A stretch of 64,000 nucleotides of DNA from an uncultured Polaribacter sp. (GTDB taxonomy: Bacteria; Bacteroidota; Bacteroidia; Flavobacteriales; Flavobacteriaceae), in contig NZ_CANMVP010000007.1 of the NCBI RefSeq assembly GCF_947501385.1, forward strand, positions 1-64,000. The letters are read 5' to 3'. The notes beneath the pieces are model-generated. The model searched no databases. It worked only from the letters and a program-made list of their open reading frames with translations, and was not told the DNA's origin. Position numbers and translations under genes: made by a program. This document shows, one piece after another, positions 1-8,509 of this stretch; the stretch's first letter is position 1; every line of letters starts with the position of its first letter.

Positions 1-79
1 TTTCTTTAACTGTTTTAAATTTGCTTTCATAAGCTTACACTTTGGTTTAAGTGGTCAACCTATATCAGGGACATACAGC

Positions 80-114
80 TTACTGCTTACTGCTTACTGC
101 TTACTGCTTACTGC
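80..114. repeat. Tandem heptamer array, five TTACTGC units
   Basis: Five perfect consecutive copies of TTACTGC are seen. The array supplies the stop codon (complement of TTA at 108-110) of the minus-strand gene that follows. A degenerate array of the same heptamer in the opposite orientation lies at 14942-14998. Confidence 0.9.
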
Positions 115-404
115 AAACTCATCTTTTTATCGACACTCCAAGCTTCTGGTTTGTCATTAAAAAAAACTTTGGTTTTTGCCCAGACGTCTTTAAAAAGTTC
201 AGAATTTCTATAATTTTCTAAATCTTGTTCTTCTTCCCAATAGGAATAGGTGAAAAAGATTTCAGGGTTTGTTTTATCTTGATATAATTCTAATAATTTA
301 CAACCCTCAGAATTTCTAATGAATGTTTTCTTCTCTTCAAAAATTAATTCAAAAGCTGCTATGTGTTTCTGATGAAAACTCATCTTTACAATTCGTACAA
401 ACAT
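108..404 (-). CDS. ABM-domain (antibiotic biosynthesis monooxygenase-like) small protein
   Basis: A 98-residue protein with the size and pattern of the dimeric alpha/beta-barrel ABM fold: an N-terminal beta strand (MFVRIVKMSF), a helix rich in Lys/Glu, a central FFTYSYWEEEQDLENYRNS stretch typical of the family, and an aromatic C-terminal strand. Members include quinol monooxygenases and stress-related proteins, and substrate cannot be read from sequence. The start lies 2 bp after the stop of the upstream minus-strand SAM hydroxide adenosyltransferase gene, so the two are probably co-transcribed. An internal Met at residue 8 is an alternative start. The last codons run into the TTACTGC repeat array. 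Confidence 0.75.
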   Translation of the reverse strand: MFVRIVKMSFHQKHIAAFELIFEEKKTFIRNSEGCKLLELYQDKTNPEIFFTYSYWEEEQDLENYRNSELFKDVWAKTKVFFNDKPEAWSVDKKMSLQ

Positions 405-406
405 AG

Positions 407-1267
407 TTATGATATTGGAGTGAAATCTGGCGTTGTTTCGTTGTAAAAATCGATACTAATGGCATCTCTATAGCCCAAGCCTAGAAGTGATGAAGCGCCA
501 CCAACAGTATCTAAATTACTTCTGTAAATGGCAATTTCTAAAAAGCCAGCTGCATTAAAAATAGCTAATTTATGACCATCGTATTGGTGATTTTCATGCG
601 TACTATTATCAGCTACTTCATTGTATTTTGTAAATATTTTAGAGAAAGAATACCGTCTAGCAGTTGCCTTAAAAGCTCTTCCTTTACCGATGTCATTAAA
701 CATTTTTTTGCTAATGTTGGTAATTACATTTCCATAATTATCAATATAAACAACACCGCCAATAATTTGATTTTGCGCTTGATTTACTTTTGGCTGAATT
801 TCAATTAATTTTTTAAATGCTTTGATTTCTTTGCCAATTACCGTTAGATTTCCACCCCTTGCAATAAAACAAGCCACTTGTACAAAAACATCTAATACAG
901 GAAAACTGCTTTCTATCCTGTCGTGAATATTAATTTCTACAATTTTTGTGGGTTTAATTTCTGAGGCGATCATCGAGATTAAGCCATTGTCTGGACAAAC
1001 AAAATAATGTCCGTCTAATTCTAGAGCAATGTGTTTGTTATCTGCACTCAATTCAGAATCTACACCCACAATGTGTATGGTTCCTTTAGGAAAACTTTTA
1101 TAAGAATTTTTTAAAATATACGCAGTTTCAGTAATGTTAAATGGAGCTATTTCGTGTGTAATATCTACAATTTTCGCCTCTGAAAGTTCAGAATAAATTG
1201 CTCCTTTCACAGCACCTACAAAGTGATCTTTGGTTCCAAAATCTGTGGTTAAGGTAATTAGAGACAT
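407..1267 (-). CDS. SAM hydroxide adenosyltransferase (DUF62 family)
   Basis: A 286-residue protein of the family that includes SAM-dependent fluorinase and chlorinase. Ordinary members hydrolyse S-adenosylmethionine to adenosine and methionine using hydroxide as nucleophile. Seen in the sequence: the N-terminal TLTTDFGTKDHFVGAVKG block, DITHEIAPFN, a central DNG (CPDNGLIS) and the C-terminal domain beginning GGVVYIDNYGNVITNI. Length is normal for the family. I see no reason to suggest a halogenase, because organohalogen genes are absent around it. It is followed 2 bp later by the ABM-domain gene and is divergent from phoH. Confidence 0.88.
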   Translation of the reverse strand: MSLITLTTDFGTKDHFVGAVKGAIYSELSEAKIVDITHEIAPFNITETAYILKNSYKSFPKGTIHIVGVDSELSADNKHIALELDGHYFVCPDNGLISMIASEIKPTKIVEINIHDRIESSFPVLDVFVQVACFIARGGNLTVIGKEIKAFKKLIEIQPKVNQAQNQIIGGVVYIDNYGNVITNISKKMFNDIGKGRAFKATARRYSFSKIFTKYNEVADNSTHENHQYDGHKLAIFNAAGFLEIAIYRSNLDTVGGASSLLGLGYRDAISIDFYNETTPDFTPIS

Positions 1268-1395
1268 TAATTGATAGCTGTTAATTAAATGTGTAAAAGT
1301 TATGAATTACTTTACGCAAATCTAATCATTTTAGTAATTTAATTCGCTATTTTTAATTGAAATAAAATTGGTATCAATCTACAAAATTTAAACAT

Positions 1396-2349
1396 TTGAA
1401 CGAACGTATTATAGAACTCACAGAGATCAATCCAGGAGATTTTTTTGGAGCACAAAACAGCACTATAGAACAGCTTAAGCGATATTTCCCTAAAATTAAA
1501 ATTGTTGCACGAGGGGCTAAAATGAAAATTTATGGAGAACCCGATCTTTTAGATGAATTTGAAATTAGAATAGAAAGGTTAATTAAATATTACAATAGAT
1601 ATAACAAACTAGACGAAAATAGTATCGAACAAATTCTAACTTCTAATGGAAGTGACGAAAAAACAACCGCTTCAAAAAAAGCGAAAGATGTTTTAGTACA
1701 TGGAGTTAGTGGCAGATTAATCAAACCTCAAACAGAGAACCAAAGAAAAATGGTTACTTTAATGGAGAAGAACGATATGCTTTTTGCAGTGGGTCCTGCT
1801 GGAACAGGAAAAACCTATACAGCCGTTGCTTTGGCGGTAAAAGCGCTGAAAGAAAAAGAAGTACGAAGAATCATTTTAACAAGACCCGCCGTTGAATCTG
1901 GAGAGAATTTAGGCTTTCTTCCTGGTGATTTAAAAGAAAAATTAGATCCGTATATGCAACCCTTATACGATGCTTTAAGAGATATGATTCCACACGAAAG
2001 ATTAGAGTCTCATATAGAAAAAGGAGTCATACAAATTGCCCCTTTGGCATTTATGCGTGGTAGAACTTTAGACAACGCATTTGTCATTTTAGATGAAGCG
2101 CAAAACACCACCCACAATCAAATGAAGATGTTTTTAACACGAATGGGTAAAAGCGCAAAATTTATTATTACCGGAGATCCTGGGCAAATAGATTTACCAA
2201 GAAAACAAATTTCTGGTCTTAAAGAATCTTTACTAGCTTTAAAAGATATTGAAGGCATTGCACAAGTATATTTAGACGATAAAGATGTGGTAAGACATAA
2301 ATTGGTGCGAAAAATTATTGGTGCTTATAAAAGTATAGAAACAGAATAA
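1396..2349 (+). CDS. phoH: PhoH-like ATPase
   Basis: A 317-residue cytoplasmic P-loop ATPase of the PhoH/PhoL type, linked in other bacteria to RNA metabolism. The first ~80 residues form a small KH-like N-terminal region. Walker A is GPAGTGKT near residue 135 and Walker B is VILDEAQNTT near residue 235, followed by the sensor segment FIITGDPGQIDLPR. It starts with TTG. The next reading frame begins 18 bp downstream of the stop and may be co-transcribed. The gene is divergent from the DUF62 gene, with a 128-bp intergenic region. Confidence 0.93.
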   Translation: MNERIIELTEINPGDFFGAQNSTIEQLKRYFPKIKIVARGAKMKIYGEPDLLDEFEIRIERLIKYYNRYNKLDENSIEQILTSNGSDEKTTASKKAKDVLVHGVSGRLIKPQTENQRKMVTLMEKNDMLFAVGPAGTGKTYTAVALAVKALKEKEVRRIILTRPAVESGENLGFLPGDLKEKLDPYMQPLYDALRDMIPHERLESHIEKGVIQIAPLAFMRGRTLDNAFVILDEAQNTTHNQMKMFLTRMGKSAKFIITGDPGQIDLPRKQISGLKESLLALKDIEGIAQVYLDDKDVVRHKLVRKIIGAYKSIETE

Positions 2350-2367
2350 GTTTGAATGCATTAAGAT

Positions 2368-2757
2368 TTGGAACAAGAAAATGATTTTATTGAAAGAGAA
2401 GTAAAAAAAATAATACTTTTTTTGAGAAACTTATTTGCAAAAATATCTGGAGTAACCATAAATGAAGAAAAAACATTTGTTAATACTTTAGATATTGAAT
2501 TAAAAGAAAAATTAGCTGTAGGTTTTTATGAATTACTAAATTTAGAAAAAAAAGAACTAGAAATTAAAATTAAGGATATAGATGTTTTAATTTTAGATGA
2601 ACTGATAAAGGTTTTTCATGAAATTTATAAAAATGAAAAAATAGTAATTGATAGGACTCGTTTAAAGAACGTGCTACTGATAATTATTCATACTGTTGAT
2701 GATAGATCTCGTACATTCTCTTTTGAAAGGCAAGAAATAAAAAATATTTTGAAGTAA
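2368..2757 (+). CDS. Hypothetical protein, 129 aa
   Basis: I do not recognise a family. The product is a soluble, Lys/Glu-rich, mostly helical protein with no signal peptide and no membrane segment. The proposed TTG start is 18 bp after phoH, and no ATG lies near the N terminus. The C-terminal segment VDDRSRTFSFERQEIKNIL carries most of the positive charge. The reading frame spans the whole gap between phoH and the small membrane protein, and its codon use resembles its neighbours, so I think it is real. Confidence 0.6.
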   Translation: MEQENDFIEREVKKIILFLRNLFAKISGVTINEEKTFVNTLDIELKEKLAVGFYELLNLEKKELEIKIKDIDVLILDELIKVFHEIYKNEKIVIDRTRLKNVLLIIIHTVDDRSRTFSFERQEIKNILK

Positions 2758-2782
2758 ATAAAAAATTTTATAAACAAAGACT

Positions 2783-2974
2783 ATGGGTAAGAAATTAGTT
2801 GCAATGTTAGGTTTATTACTTTGTTTATTAGGAGTGTTAATTCAAATATTTGAGAATAAAGATTCAAATTTAATTCCAGAGATTTTAAATGGTACTGGTT
2901 TGTGGTTTCTTATAATTGGTTCTTCATTTTCATTGTTTTATTCTTTAACAGCAAAACAAAAAAAAGATAAGTAA
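2783..2974 (+). CDS. Small two-helix membrane protein, 63 aa
   Basis: Two hydrophobic segments are visible: [19 protein letters not shown] near the N terminus and [19 protein letters not shown] near the middle. They are joined by a short polar loop, and the protein ends in a Lys-rich tail (KQKKDK) that would be cytoplasmic by the positive-inside rule. No family recognised. It lies 25 bp downstream of the 129-aa hypothetical gene and upstream of purC. Confidence 0.6.
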   Translation: MGKKLVAMLGLLLCLLGVLIQIFENKDSNLIPEILNGTGLWFLIIGSSFSLFYSLTAKQKKDK

Positions 2975-2980
2975 AATTCT

Positions 2981-2988
2981 TATTTTTG
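2981..2988 (+). promoter_or_regulatory. Candidate -7 promoter box for purC
   Basis: TATTTTTG fits the Bacteroidota TAnnTTTG consensus, lies in the 40-bp gap before purC, and is 26 bp upstream of its ATG. A clear -33 TTG at the usual spacing is not visible. Confidence 0.5.
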
Positions 2989-3014
2989 CACAATCAACAA
3001 CACAATCAACAATA

Positions 3015-3980
3015 ATGAATACAATTAACGAAACGAATTTTAAGTTCCCGAATTTAAAATCTGTTTATAAAGGCAAAGTAAGAGAAGTTTATAATATTAA
3101 TGATGAACTTTTAGTAATGATTGCTACAGATAGATTGTCTGCTTTCGACGTTATTTTACCACGTCAAATTCCCTTTAAAGGTCAAATTTTGAATCAGATT
3201 GCCACTAAAATGATGAACGAGACAGCAGCGATTGTTCCGAATTGGTTAATGGCAAATCCAGATGAAAATGTTGCAGTGGGGCATTTATGCGAGCCATTTA
3301 AAGTAGAAATGGTTATTCGTGGGTATTTGTCTGGTCATGCTGCTCGCGAATATAAATTAGGAAAAAGAGTTTTATGTGGCGTAGCCATGGCGGAAGGTCT
3401 AAAAGAAAATGATCAATTTCCTCCCGAGACTTCGGGACCGATAATTACACCTTCTACCAAAGCAGAAAATGGCGAACACGATGAAGATATTTCTCGTGAA
3501 GACATTTTAGCGAATGGAATTGTTTCTGAAGAAGATTATGTAGTTTTAGAAGATTATACAAGAAAACTTTTTCAACGTGGAACAGAAATTGCTGCGAAAC
3601 GAGGTCTTATTTTAGTAGATACCAAATATGAATTCGGAAAAACAAAAGAAGGTAAAATTGTATTGATTGATGAGATTCATACACCAGATTCCTCTCGCTA
3701 TTTTTATGCGGATGGTTATCAAGAAAGACAAGACAACGGCGAAGCTCAAAAACAATTATCGAAAGAATTTGTAAGACAATGGTTGATCGAAAACGGATTT
3801 CAAGGAAAAGAAAATCAGCAAATACCAGCAATGTCTGATGATAAAGTTATCGAAATTTCTAATAGATATATAGAATTATACGAACAAATTACTGGAGAAG
3901 TTTTTGTAAAAGCTAGCACAGATAATGTGTTGGAGAGAATTGAGAAGAATGTGAATTCTTTTTTAGAATCGAAGCAATAG
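3015..3980 (+). CDS. purC: Phosphoribosylaminoimidazole-succinocarboxamide synthase (SAICAR synthetase)
   Basis: A 321-residue cytosolic enzyme of purine synthesis that condenses CAIR with aspartate using ATP. Recognisable features are the N-terminal [11 protein letters not shown] nucleotide-binding loop, [20 protein letters not shown], the [25 protein letters not shown] block, and the late [14 protein letters not shown] signature. The length corresponds to the longer eukaryote-like form common in Bacteroidota rather than the ~240-residue E. coli form. ATG start with a TAnnTTTG box upstream. It is followed by an intergenic repeat and then fabV. Confidence 0.96.
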   Translation: MNTINETNFKFPNLKSVYKGKVREVYNINDELLVMIATDRLSAFDVILPRQIPFKGQILNQIATKMMNETAAIVPNWLMANPDENVAVGHLCEPFKVEMVIRGYLSGHAAREYKLGKRVLCGVAMAEGLKENDQFPPETSGPIITPSTKAENGEHDEDISREDILANGIVSEEDYVVLEDYTRKLFQRGTEIAAKRGLILVDTKYEFGKTKEGKIVLIDEIHTPDSSRYFYADGYQERQDNGEAQKQLSKEFVRQWLIENGFQGKENQQIPAMSDDKVIEISNRYIELYEQITGEVFVKASTDNVLERIEKNVNSFLESKQ

Positions 3981-3984
3981 TTAG

Positions 3985-4110
3985 GTTTGTCATTCCGAAC
4001 ATTACATTTAATTAAATGTAGCTTGCAAAGCAAAAGAGGAGGAATCTCATATTGTTAGTTTTAATTTTAGAGATTTCTCCTAACGTCGAAATGACACTCT
4101 TTTTCAAATT
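3985..4110. repeat. Intergenic inverted-repeat element (GTCATTCC family)
   Basis: The gap begins with TTTGTCATTCCGAAC and ends with CGTCGAAATGACAC. Internally GGAATCTCA faces AGAGATTTCTCC. The outer (GTCATT/AATGAC) and inner (AATCTC/GAGATT) arms make an imperfect long hairpin. Related ends recur at 15090-15130, 26262-26269 and 37233-37243, so this is a dispersed element and not a gene-specific site. Confidence 0.6.
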
Positions 4111-4136
4111 TAAATTTAGATTAAAAACAAACAATC

Positions 4137-5324
4137 ATGATTATAGCACCAAGAACAAGAGGATTTATCTGTTTAACATCACACCCAACAGGTTGTGAGC
4201 AAAACGTAAAAAATCAAATAGAATATGTAAAATCGAAAGGAAAAATTGAGGGCGCTAAAAAAGTACTAGTTTTAGGATCCTCAACAGGTTTTGGATTGGC
4301 ATCAAGAATTACAAGTGCTTTTGGTTCTGATGCAGCAACCATTGGTGTTTTCTTTGACAAACCTCCAACGGAAGGAAGACCAGGTTCACCAGGATATTAC
4401 AATACTGCGGCTTTTGAAAAACAGGCACATAAAGCAGGTTTGTATGCAAAAAGTATCAATGGAGATGCTTTTTCTAATGAGATCAAACAACAAGTTGTAA
4501 ATTTAATTAAAGAAGATTTAGGTCAGATAGATTTGGTGATTTATAGTTTGGCTTCACCAGTAAGAACACATCCAAATACAGGAAAAAGATACAAATCTGT
4601 TTTAAAACCAATTGGCGAAGTTTTTACCAATAAAACAGTAGATTTTCATACAGGAAATGTAACAGAAATATCTATAAACCCTGCGGAAGGCGAAGATATA
4701 GAAAACACCATTACTGTAATGGGCGGTGAAGATTGGAAGATGTGGATGGATGCCTTAAAAGCAGAGAACTTACTTTCTGAAGGTGCAACCACTGTTGCCT
4801 ACTCTTATATTGGTCCAGATGTTACCAAACCAGTGTATAGAAACGGAACCATTGGCGCTGCAAAAGATCACTTAGAAGCAACTGCTTTTACCATTACTGA
4901 TGATTTAAAATCGATTGGAGGAAAAGCTTATGTTTCTGTAAATAAAGCCTTAGTTACACAAGCGAGTTCTGCAATTCCTGTAATTCCCTTATATATTTCT
5001 TTGTTGTTTAAAGTGATGAAAGAAAAAGGAATTCACGAAGGTTGTATAGAGCAAATTCAGCGTTTATATGCTACACGTTTGTTTGGTGGCGATTTAGCTT
5101 TAGACCAAAAAGGAAGAATTAGAATCGACGATTGGGAAATGCGTGAAGATGTACAAGCAGAAATTGCTGAGCTTTGGAAAAAAGCCACTTCAGAAAATTT
5201 ATCTGAAATAGGAGATTTACAAGGATACAGTGATGAGTTTTTTAGTTTATTCGGTTTTAAAGTTGATGGAGTAGATTACGATAAAGATGTGAATGAAATG
5301 GTGCTGATTCCTAGTGAAAAATAA
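4137..5324 (+). CDS. fabV: Enoyl-ACP/trans-2-enoyl-CoA reductase, FabV type
   Basis: A 395-residue NADH-dependent reductase that saturates trans-2-enoyl thioesters in fatty acid elongation. Seen: the N-terminal MIIAPRTRGFICLTSHPTGC signature, the Rossmann loop VLVLGSSTGFGLASR (residues ~43-57), and the FabV/Ter active-site pattern Tyr-(x8)-Lys at Y234 and K243 (YRNGTIGAAK). Length matches the ~400-residue family and is longer than FabI. A second enoyl reductase, fabI, is at 33730-34536, so the genome has both types. A 22-bp perfect palindrome follows the stop. Confidence 0.95.
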   Translation: MIIAPRTRGFICLTSHPTGCEQNVKNQIEYVKSKGKIEGAKKVLVLGSSTGFGLASRITSAFGSDAATIGVFFDKPPTEGRPGSPGYYNTAAFEKQAHKAGLYAKSINGDAFSNEIKQQVVNLIKEDLGQIDLVIYSLASPVRTHPNTGKRYKSVLKPIGEVFTNKTVDFHTGNVTEISINPAEGEDIENTITVMGGEDWKMWMDALKAENLLSEGATTVAYSYIGPDVTKPVYRNGTIGAAKDHLEATAFTITDDLKSIGGKAYVSVNKALVTQASSAIPVIPLYISLLFKVMKEKGIHEGCIEQIQRLYATRLFGGDLALDQKGRIRIDDWEMREDVQAEIAELWKKATSENLSEIGDLQGYSDEFFSLFGFKVDGVDYDKDVNEMVLIPSEK

Positions 5325-5333
5325 TATTTTTAT

Positions 5334-5355
5334 ACAAGGGAGCATGCTCCCTTGT
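5334..5355. terminator. 22-bp perfect palindrome after fabV
   Basis: An ACAAGGGAGCA arm faces TGCTCCCTTGT. It can form an 11-bp stem with little loop, 10 bp after the fabV stop, and is followed by only a weak T run. It could terminate or stabilise the fabV transcript. Confidence 0.45.
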
Positions 5356-5363
5356 TACATTGA

Positions 5364-5849
5364 ATGATGAAAACTGTCACTATAAAACAACTTAAAGACG
5401 AAATTGCTCATAAATCTTCAGATGAGTTAAAAGTGTTGTGCTTGCAATTGGCGAGGTTTAAAAAGGAAAATAAAGAATTACTTGGGTATTTATTGTTTGA
5501 ATCACATAATGAAGAAATGTATATTCAAAATATTAAAGAAGAAGTAGATCTACAGTTTTCAGAAATTAATACCAAGAATTATTTCTATATAAGAAAAGGG
5601 GCACGAAAAATTTTGACTTCCATTAAAAAACACATTCGCTATTCTAAAAAGAAAGAAACAGAAGTAGAGCTATTATTGTATTTCTGTAAAAAGATGAAAG
5701 CGTTTAGACCTTCGATAAAAAGAAGTACACGTTTGCAAAGTATTTTTGAGACTCAAGTGAGAATGATCAGAAGAATAATCGATAAATTACACGAAGATTT
5801 ACAATACGATTTTCAATTAGAATTAGATGAATTACTAGAAAATGACTAA
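5364..5849 (+). CDS. Conserved-looking hypothetical protein, 161 aa
   Basis: No catalytic motif recognised. The protein is cytoplasmic, highly charged and predicted helical. It has a basic middle (FYIRKGARKILTSIKKHIRYSKKKE) and an acidic C terminus (QLELDELLEND), which could suit nucleic-acid or ribosome contact, but that is only an inference from charge. Its last 8 bp overlap the next gene, so the pair is translationally coupled and probably works together. It starts with two consecutive ATG codons (MMKTV). Confidence 0.7.
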   Translation: MMKTVTIKQLKDEIAHKSSDELKVLCLQLARFKKENKELLGYLLFESHNEEMYIQNIKEEVDLQFSEINTKNYFYIRKGARKILTSIKKHIRYSKKKETEVELLLYFCKKMKAFRPSIKRSTRLQSIFETQVRMIRRIIDKLHEDLQYDFQLELDELLEND

Positions 5850-6210
5850 AGAAAGACCAGTATTAGAAGATTTAATAAAAGAAAATATGTCTGAGTTTGA
5901 ATTGTTTCAAAATAAAACTTTAAGACCTATAATTAAAATGCAACACGCATTATTAATCGCTTCTTTTAAAAATTACTTACAAAAAAGAAAAATTGATTTT
6001 AATAGTTTATCAGAGCAAAAAAAGAGAGGAAGAATTTCGTCTATTTATAAAACAGATAACAATTATAAAAATATGACGGTTGGTTTTATCGCGGGTCATT
6101 TTACTGAAGATGAATTTGATTTTTATAATACTTGTGCATCAGAAGTAAATAGAAGAATCCTGCAGATCACTACGCAAAGAATTCAAGATAGTATCGCAGA
6201 TTTAAAATAA
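5842..6210 (+). CDS. Hypothetical protein, 122 aa
   Basis: A soluble mixed-charge protein with no signal peptide. Visible blocks are KTLRPIIKMQHALLIASFKNY, then SEQKKRGRISSIYKTDNNYKN and a C-terminal helix. I recall similar flavobacterial proteins carrying the database name 'glyoxalase', but none of the vicinal-oxygen-chelate metal ligand pattern is evident, so I do not adopt that name. It overlaps the 161-aa gene by 8 bp and is followed directly by a strong terminator. Confidence 0.7.
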   Translation: MTKERPVLEDLIKENMSEFELFQNKTLRPIIKMQHALLIASFKNYLQKRKIDFNSLSEQKKRGRISSIYKTDNNYKNMTVGFIAGHFTEDEFDFYNTCASEVNRRILQITTQRIQDSIADLK

Positions 6211-6213
6211 AAA

Positions 6214-6236
6214 AAACCGCTGTAAAACAGCGGTTT
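6214..6236 (+). terminator. Rho-independent terminator of the two-gene unit
   Basis: A 9-bp stem (AAACCGCTG/CAGCGGTTT) with a TAAAA loop, starting 3 bp after the stop at 6210. Confidence 0.85.
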
Positions 6237-6424
6237 ATCAATCAACCAAAAAACTTCTTATTTGAAAAATCAACACATAAATGTTGAAAAACCATTTTCA
6301 GAAGTAATATTTTTATTTGCTTTTAAAAACTTTATCATTTCCTATACAAATATAAAACTTATTTTGTCTAATCTATTTTAAAAATAGTTAAACATTTATT
6401 AATATTTCTAATTTTTAAGACAAA

Positions 6425-6454
6425 AAAAAGAGCGTTGATTAAAACGCCCTTTTT
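6425..6454 (-). terminator. Terminator of the TerC-family gene
   Basis: On the minus strand AAAAAGGGCGTT pairs with AACGCTCTTTTT, with one G-T wobble and an 8-nt centre, and ends in a T run. It lies 18 bp past the stop of the gene ending at 6473. The pairing is better on the minus strand than on the plus strand. Confidence 0.75.
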
Positions 6455-6472
6455 GATAGTATGAAATTTATA

Positions 6473-7267
6473 TTATTTTTTTTCAGTCATTAATTTTCTC
6501 TGATATCTTCCTTGTACAACATCCGTTATAATAAGAATAGCAATCACAAAGTAAAAAGTAGTTTTACTCATAGGAACAATCTCGTTTCCAAAAAGTTTTA
6601 AATGTGCTAAATGACCACCTTCAGTAACTAACATAATACCCACAATAAAAAGAATAAACAGTCCTAAAACTTCATACATTCTGTTCTTTGCTAAGAAAAC
6701 AGAGATTCTATCAGCGAGAAACAGCATTAATAAACCACTAATTACAATAGCAATAGCCATAATAATAAAAGCTGTGGTAGTATTTTCTATTTCGCTGGTA
6801 AGACCAATGGCAGCTAGAATTGAATCGAAAGAAAAAACCAGATTCATTAAAACAATACTAAAAATTACCGCTTTAGAAGATTTTGATCTTTTAGTATTTA
6901 CCATCTCAGAATTTTCAAAATCAGGAGTTGCAATCATATGCCAAATTTCTTTTATTGCTGTGTAAATAATAAATCCACCACCTAACAATACAATAATACT
7001 GTGACCGTTAAATGCAAAACTGACTACATCTTCAATTTTTCCTGATAAAAAAGCAAAAGGTTCTTGAAAATAGTCGATGATTGAAACGAGTAAGAATAAA
7101 AGTACAATCCTCAATATAATCGCAATTAAAATACCATTTTTTCTAACTTTTTGTTGGTCAGCTAAGGGTGCTTTTTTTGATTCTAGAGAAATGTATAATA
7201 AGTTATCAAAGCCTAAAACAGCTTGTAACATGATTAGCATGAAAAGGGTAAAGATATTTTCTAACAT
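6473..7267 (-). CDS. TerC/Alx-family integral membrane protein
   Basis: A 264-residue polytopic inner-membrane protein with about seven hydrophobic segments. The two family repeats carry acidic residues inside membrane segments: LQAVLGFDNLLYISLE at the N terminus and LMNLVFSFDSILAAIGLTSE in the middle. Family members are implicated in manganese export and metal or tellurite resistance; the exact substrate here is unknown. No other ter genes are nearby, so tellurite resistance is not supported by context. Monocistronic, with its own terminator. Confidence 0.88.
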   Translation of the reverse strand: MLENIFTLFMLIMLQAVLGFDNLLYISLESKKAPLADQQKVRKNGILIAIILRIVLLFLLVSIIDYFQEPFAFLSGKIEDVVSFAFNGHSIIVLLGGGFIIYTAIKEIWHMIATPDFENSEMVNTKRSKSSKAVIFSIVLMNLVFSFDSILAAIGLTSEIENTTTAFIIMAIAIVISGLLMLFLADRISVFLAKNRMYEVLGLFILFIVGIMLVTEGGHLAHLKLFGNEIVPMSKTTFYFVIAILIITDVVQGRYQRKLMTEKK

Positions 7268-7387
7268 TTTTTATTTTTTTTTATGAAGCGGTCAAAGATA
7301 TTTGTTCAACCATTAGAAAACAATCATTATCACTTTAATATTTAACTCTTTTCAGTTTTTGATGGACTAGCAATTTCAACTTTAAAA

Positions 7388-8167
7388 TTAAAATAAATAT
7401 TTCCACAGAATTTGTACACTTACAAAAGCGATTAAAATGGCTGTTGCCTTCTTTAATTGAATAGGAGTAAGCTTATTGTTGCTAATTCTGCTTCCTATTT
7501 GTCCACCGATAAATACGGTAACTAATAATACTGAGGTTAAATTCCAATCGATATAGAAATCAGGATTTGCATATTGACCTAACAATCCAGCAATAGAATT
7601 CACCAAAATAAAGAAACTAGCAGCTGCGGCAATTTTTTTTGGAGTATCCCAATTTGTAAGATGCAAAACTGGTGCTAAAAAAATACCACCACCAATACCA
7701 ACCATACCAGAGATAAATCCAATGATTCCACCATATCCTATATTTTTTATTGGTTTTGTTTGCTTGTTTTTTTCTTCAGAAGCAACTATTTTTTTTGAAA
7801 TCCACATGGTAATCGCAGCAAAAAACAGTGTAAAACCTAATAAGATAAAGAAAAATTGTTGATTTATTTTTAAATATCCGCCCAAGTACGCCAAAGGAAT
7901 ACTTAATAAAACTAGCGGAATTATTTTTTTAAAATTTATTTTTTTTTGCTGATAAAAGAAGAGCACATTCCCAGAAACAACCACAATATTACATAACAAA
8001 GAAGTCGCCCTAATCTGCGTAAATGCAATGCCTGTTAACGCCAATATTGCTAGATAACTAGAGCCACCACCAAAACCAACGGAAGAATATAAAATAGCAA
8101 TCACCAAAAAAAGTAGGATAAAGAACCCGTTTGTTTGTAGAACTTCAATAGGAAATTGTAACATCAA
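7388..8167 (-). CDS. TauE/SafE-family sulfite/anion exporter (TSUP)
   Basis: A 259-residue inner-membrane protein with the TSUP internal duplication. The first repeat begins ILYSSVGFGGGSSYLAIL and the second GFISGMVGIGGGIFLAPVL, each carrying the glycine-rich motif of the family, with seven or eight membrane segments in all. Members move sulfite, sulfolactate or related organosulfur anions outwards; substrate is not assignable here. It is divergent from the DUF4212 gene, with a 74-bp gap. Confidence 0.9.
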   Translation of the reverse strand: MMLQFPIEVLQTNGFFILLFLVIAILYSSVGFGGGSSYLAILALTGIAFTQIRATSLLCNIVVVSGNVLFFYQQKKINFKKIIPLVLLSIPLAYLGGYLKINQQFFFILLGFTLFFAAITMWISKKIVASEEKNKQTKPIKNIGYGGIIGFISGMVGIGGGIFLAPVLHLTNWDTPKKIAAAASFFILVNSIAGLLGQYANPDFYIDWNLTSVLLVTVFIGGQIGSRISNNKLTPIQLKKATAILIAFVSVQILWKYLF

Positions 8168-8241
8168 TTAGATAGAATTTATCTTATAAAAGTATACAAT
8201 TTAATTTATATTGCAACATATTAATACTAAGCTCAATAAGT

Positions 8242-8496
8242 ATGATTTTAGAAAATAAAAAGAACTATTGGAAAAAGAATTTAAAATATTTGGCAATACT
8301 TTTAAGTATTTGGTTTTTGGTCTCCTTTGTCTTCGGAATTCTTTTGGTTGATGAACTAAATACAATAAGATTGGGTGGTTTTAAACTCGGTTTTTGGTTT
8401 GCGCAGCAAGGTGCTATTTATGTTTTTGTGATGCTCATACTTATTTATATAAGACTGATGAACAAACTGGATAAAGAATTTGGATTTGATGAATAA
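8242..8496 (+). CDS. DUF4212 small membrane subunit of a solute symporter
   Basis: An 84-residue protein with two membrane segments (AILLSIWFLVSFVFGILLV and QGAIYVFVMLILIYIRLM) and the FGFWFAQQG-like turn (here LGFWFAQQG) typical of the family annotated as sodium/substrate symporter small subunit. It ends 13 bp before the large SSS symporter gene. The pairing of this small subunit with a large symporter is the usual arrangement, so both probably form one transporter. Confidence 0.9.
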   Translation: MILENKKNYWKKNLKYLAILLSIWFLVSFVFGILLVDELNTIRLGGFKLGFWFAQQGAIYVFVMLILIYIRLMNKLDKEFGFDE

Positions 8497-8509
8497 TAAA
8501 AGATAAATT

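Noticed and set aside
407..1267. Fluorinase or chlorinase
   Set aside because: The family is mostly SAM hydroxide adenosyltransferases, and no organohalogen pathway genes are near. I could not check the halide-pocket residues by alignment.
5842..6210. Glyoxalase
   Set aside because: The name is used for similar flavobacterial proteins, but I see no vicinal-oxygen-chelate fold pattern or metal ligands.
6473..7267. Tellurite resistance operon
   Set aside because: Only a TerC-family membrane protein is present; terA, terB, terD and related genes are absent.
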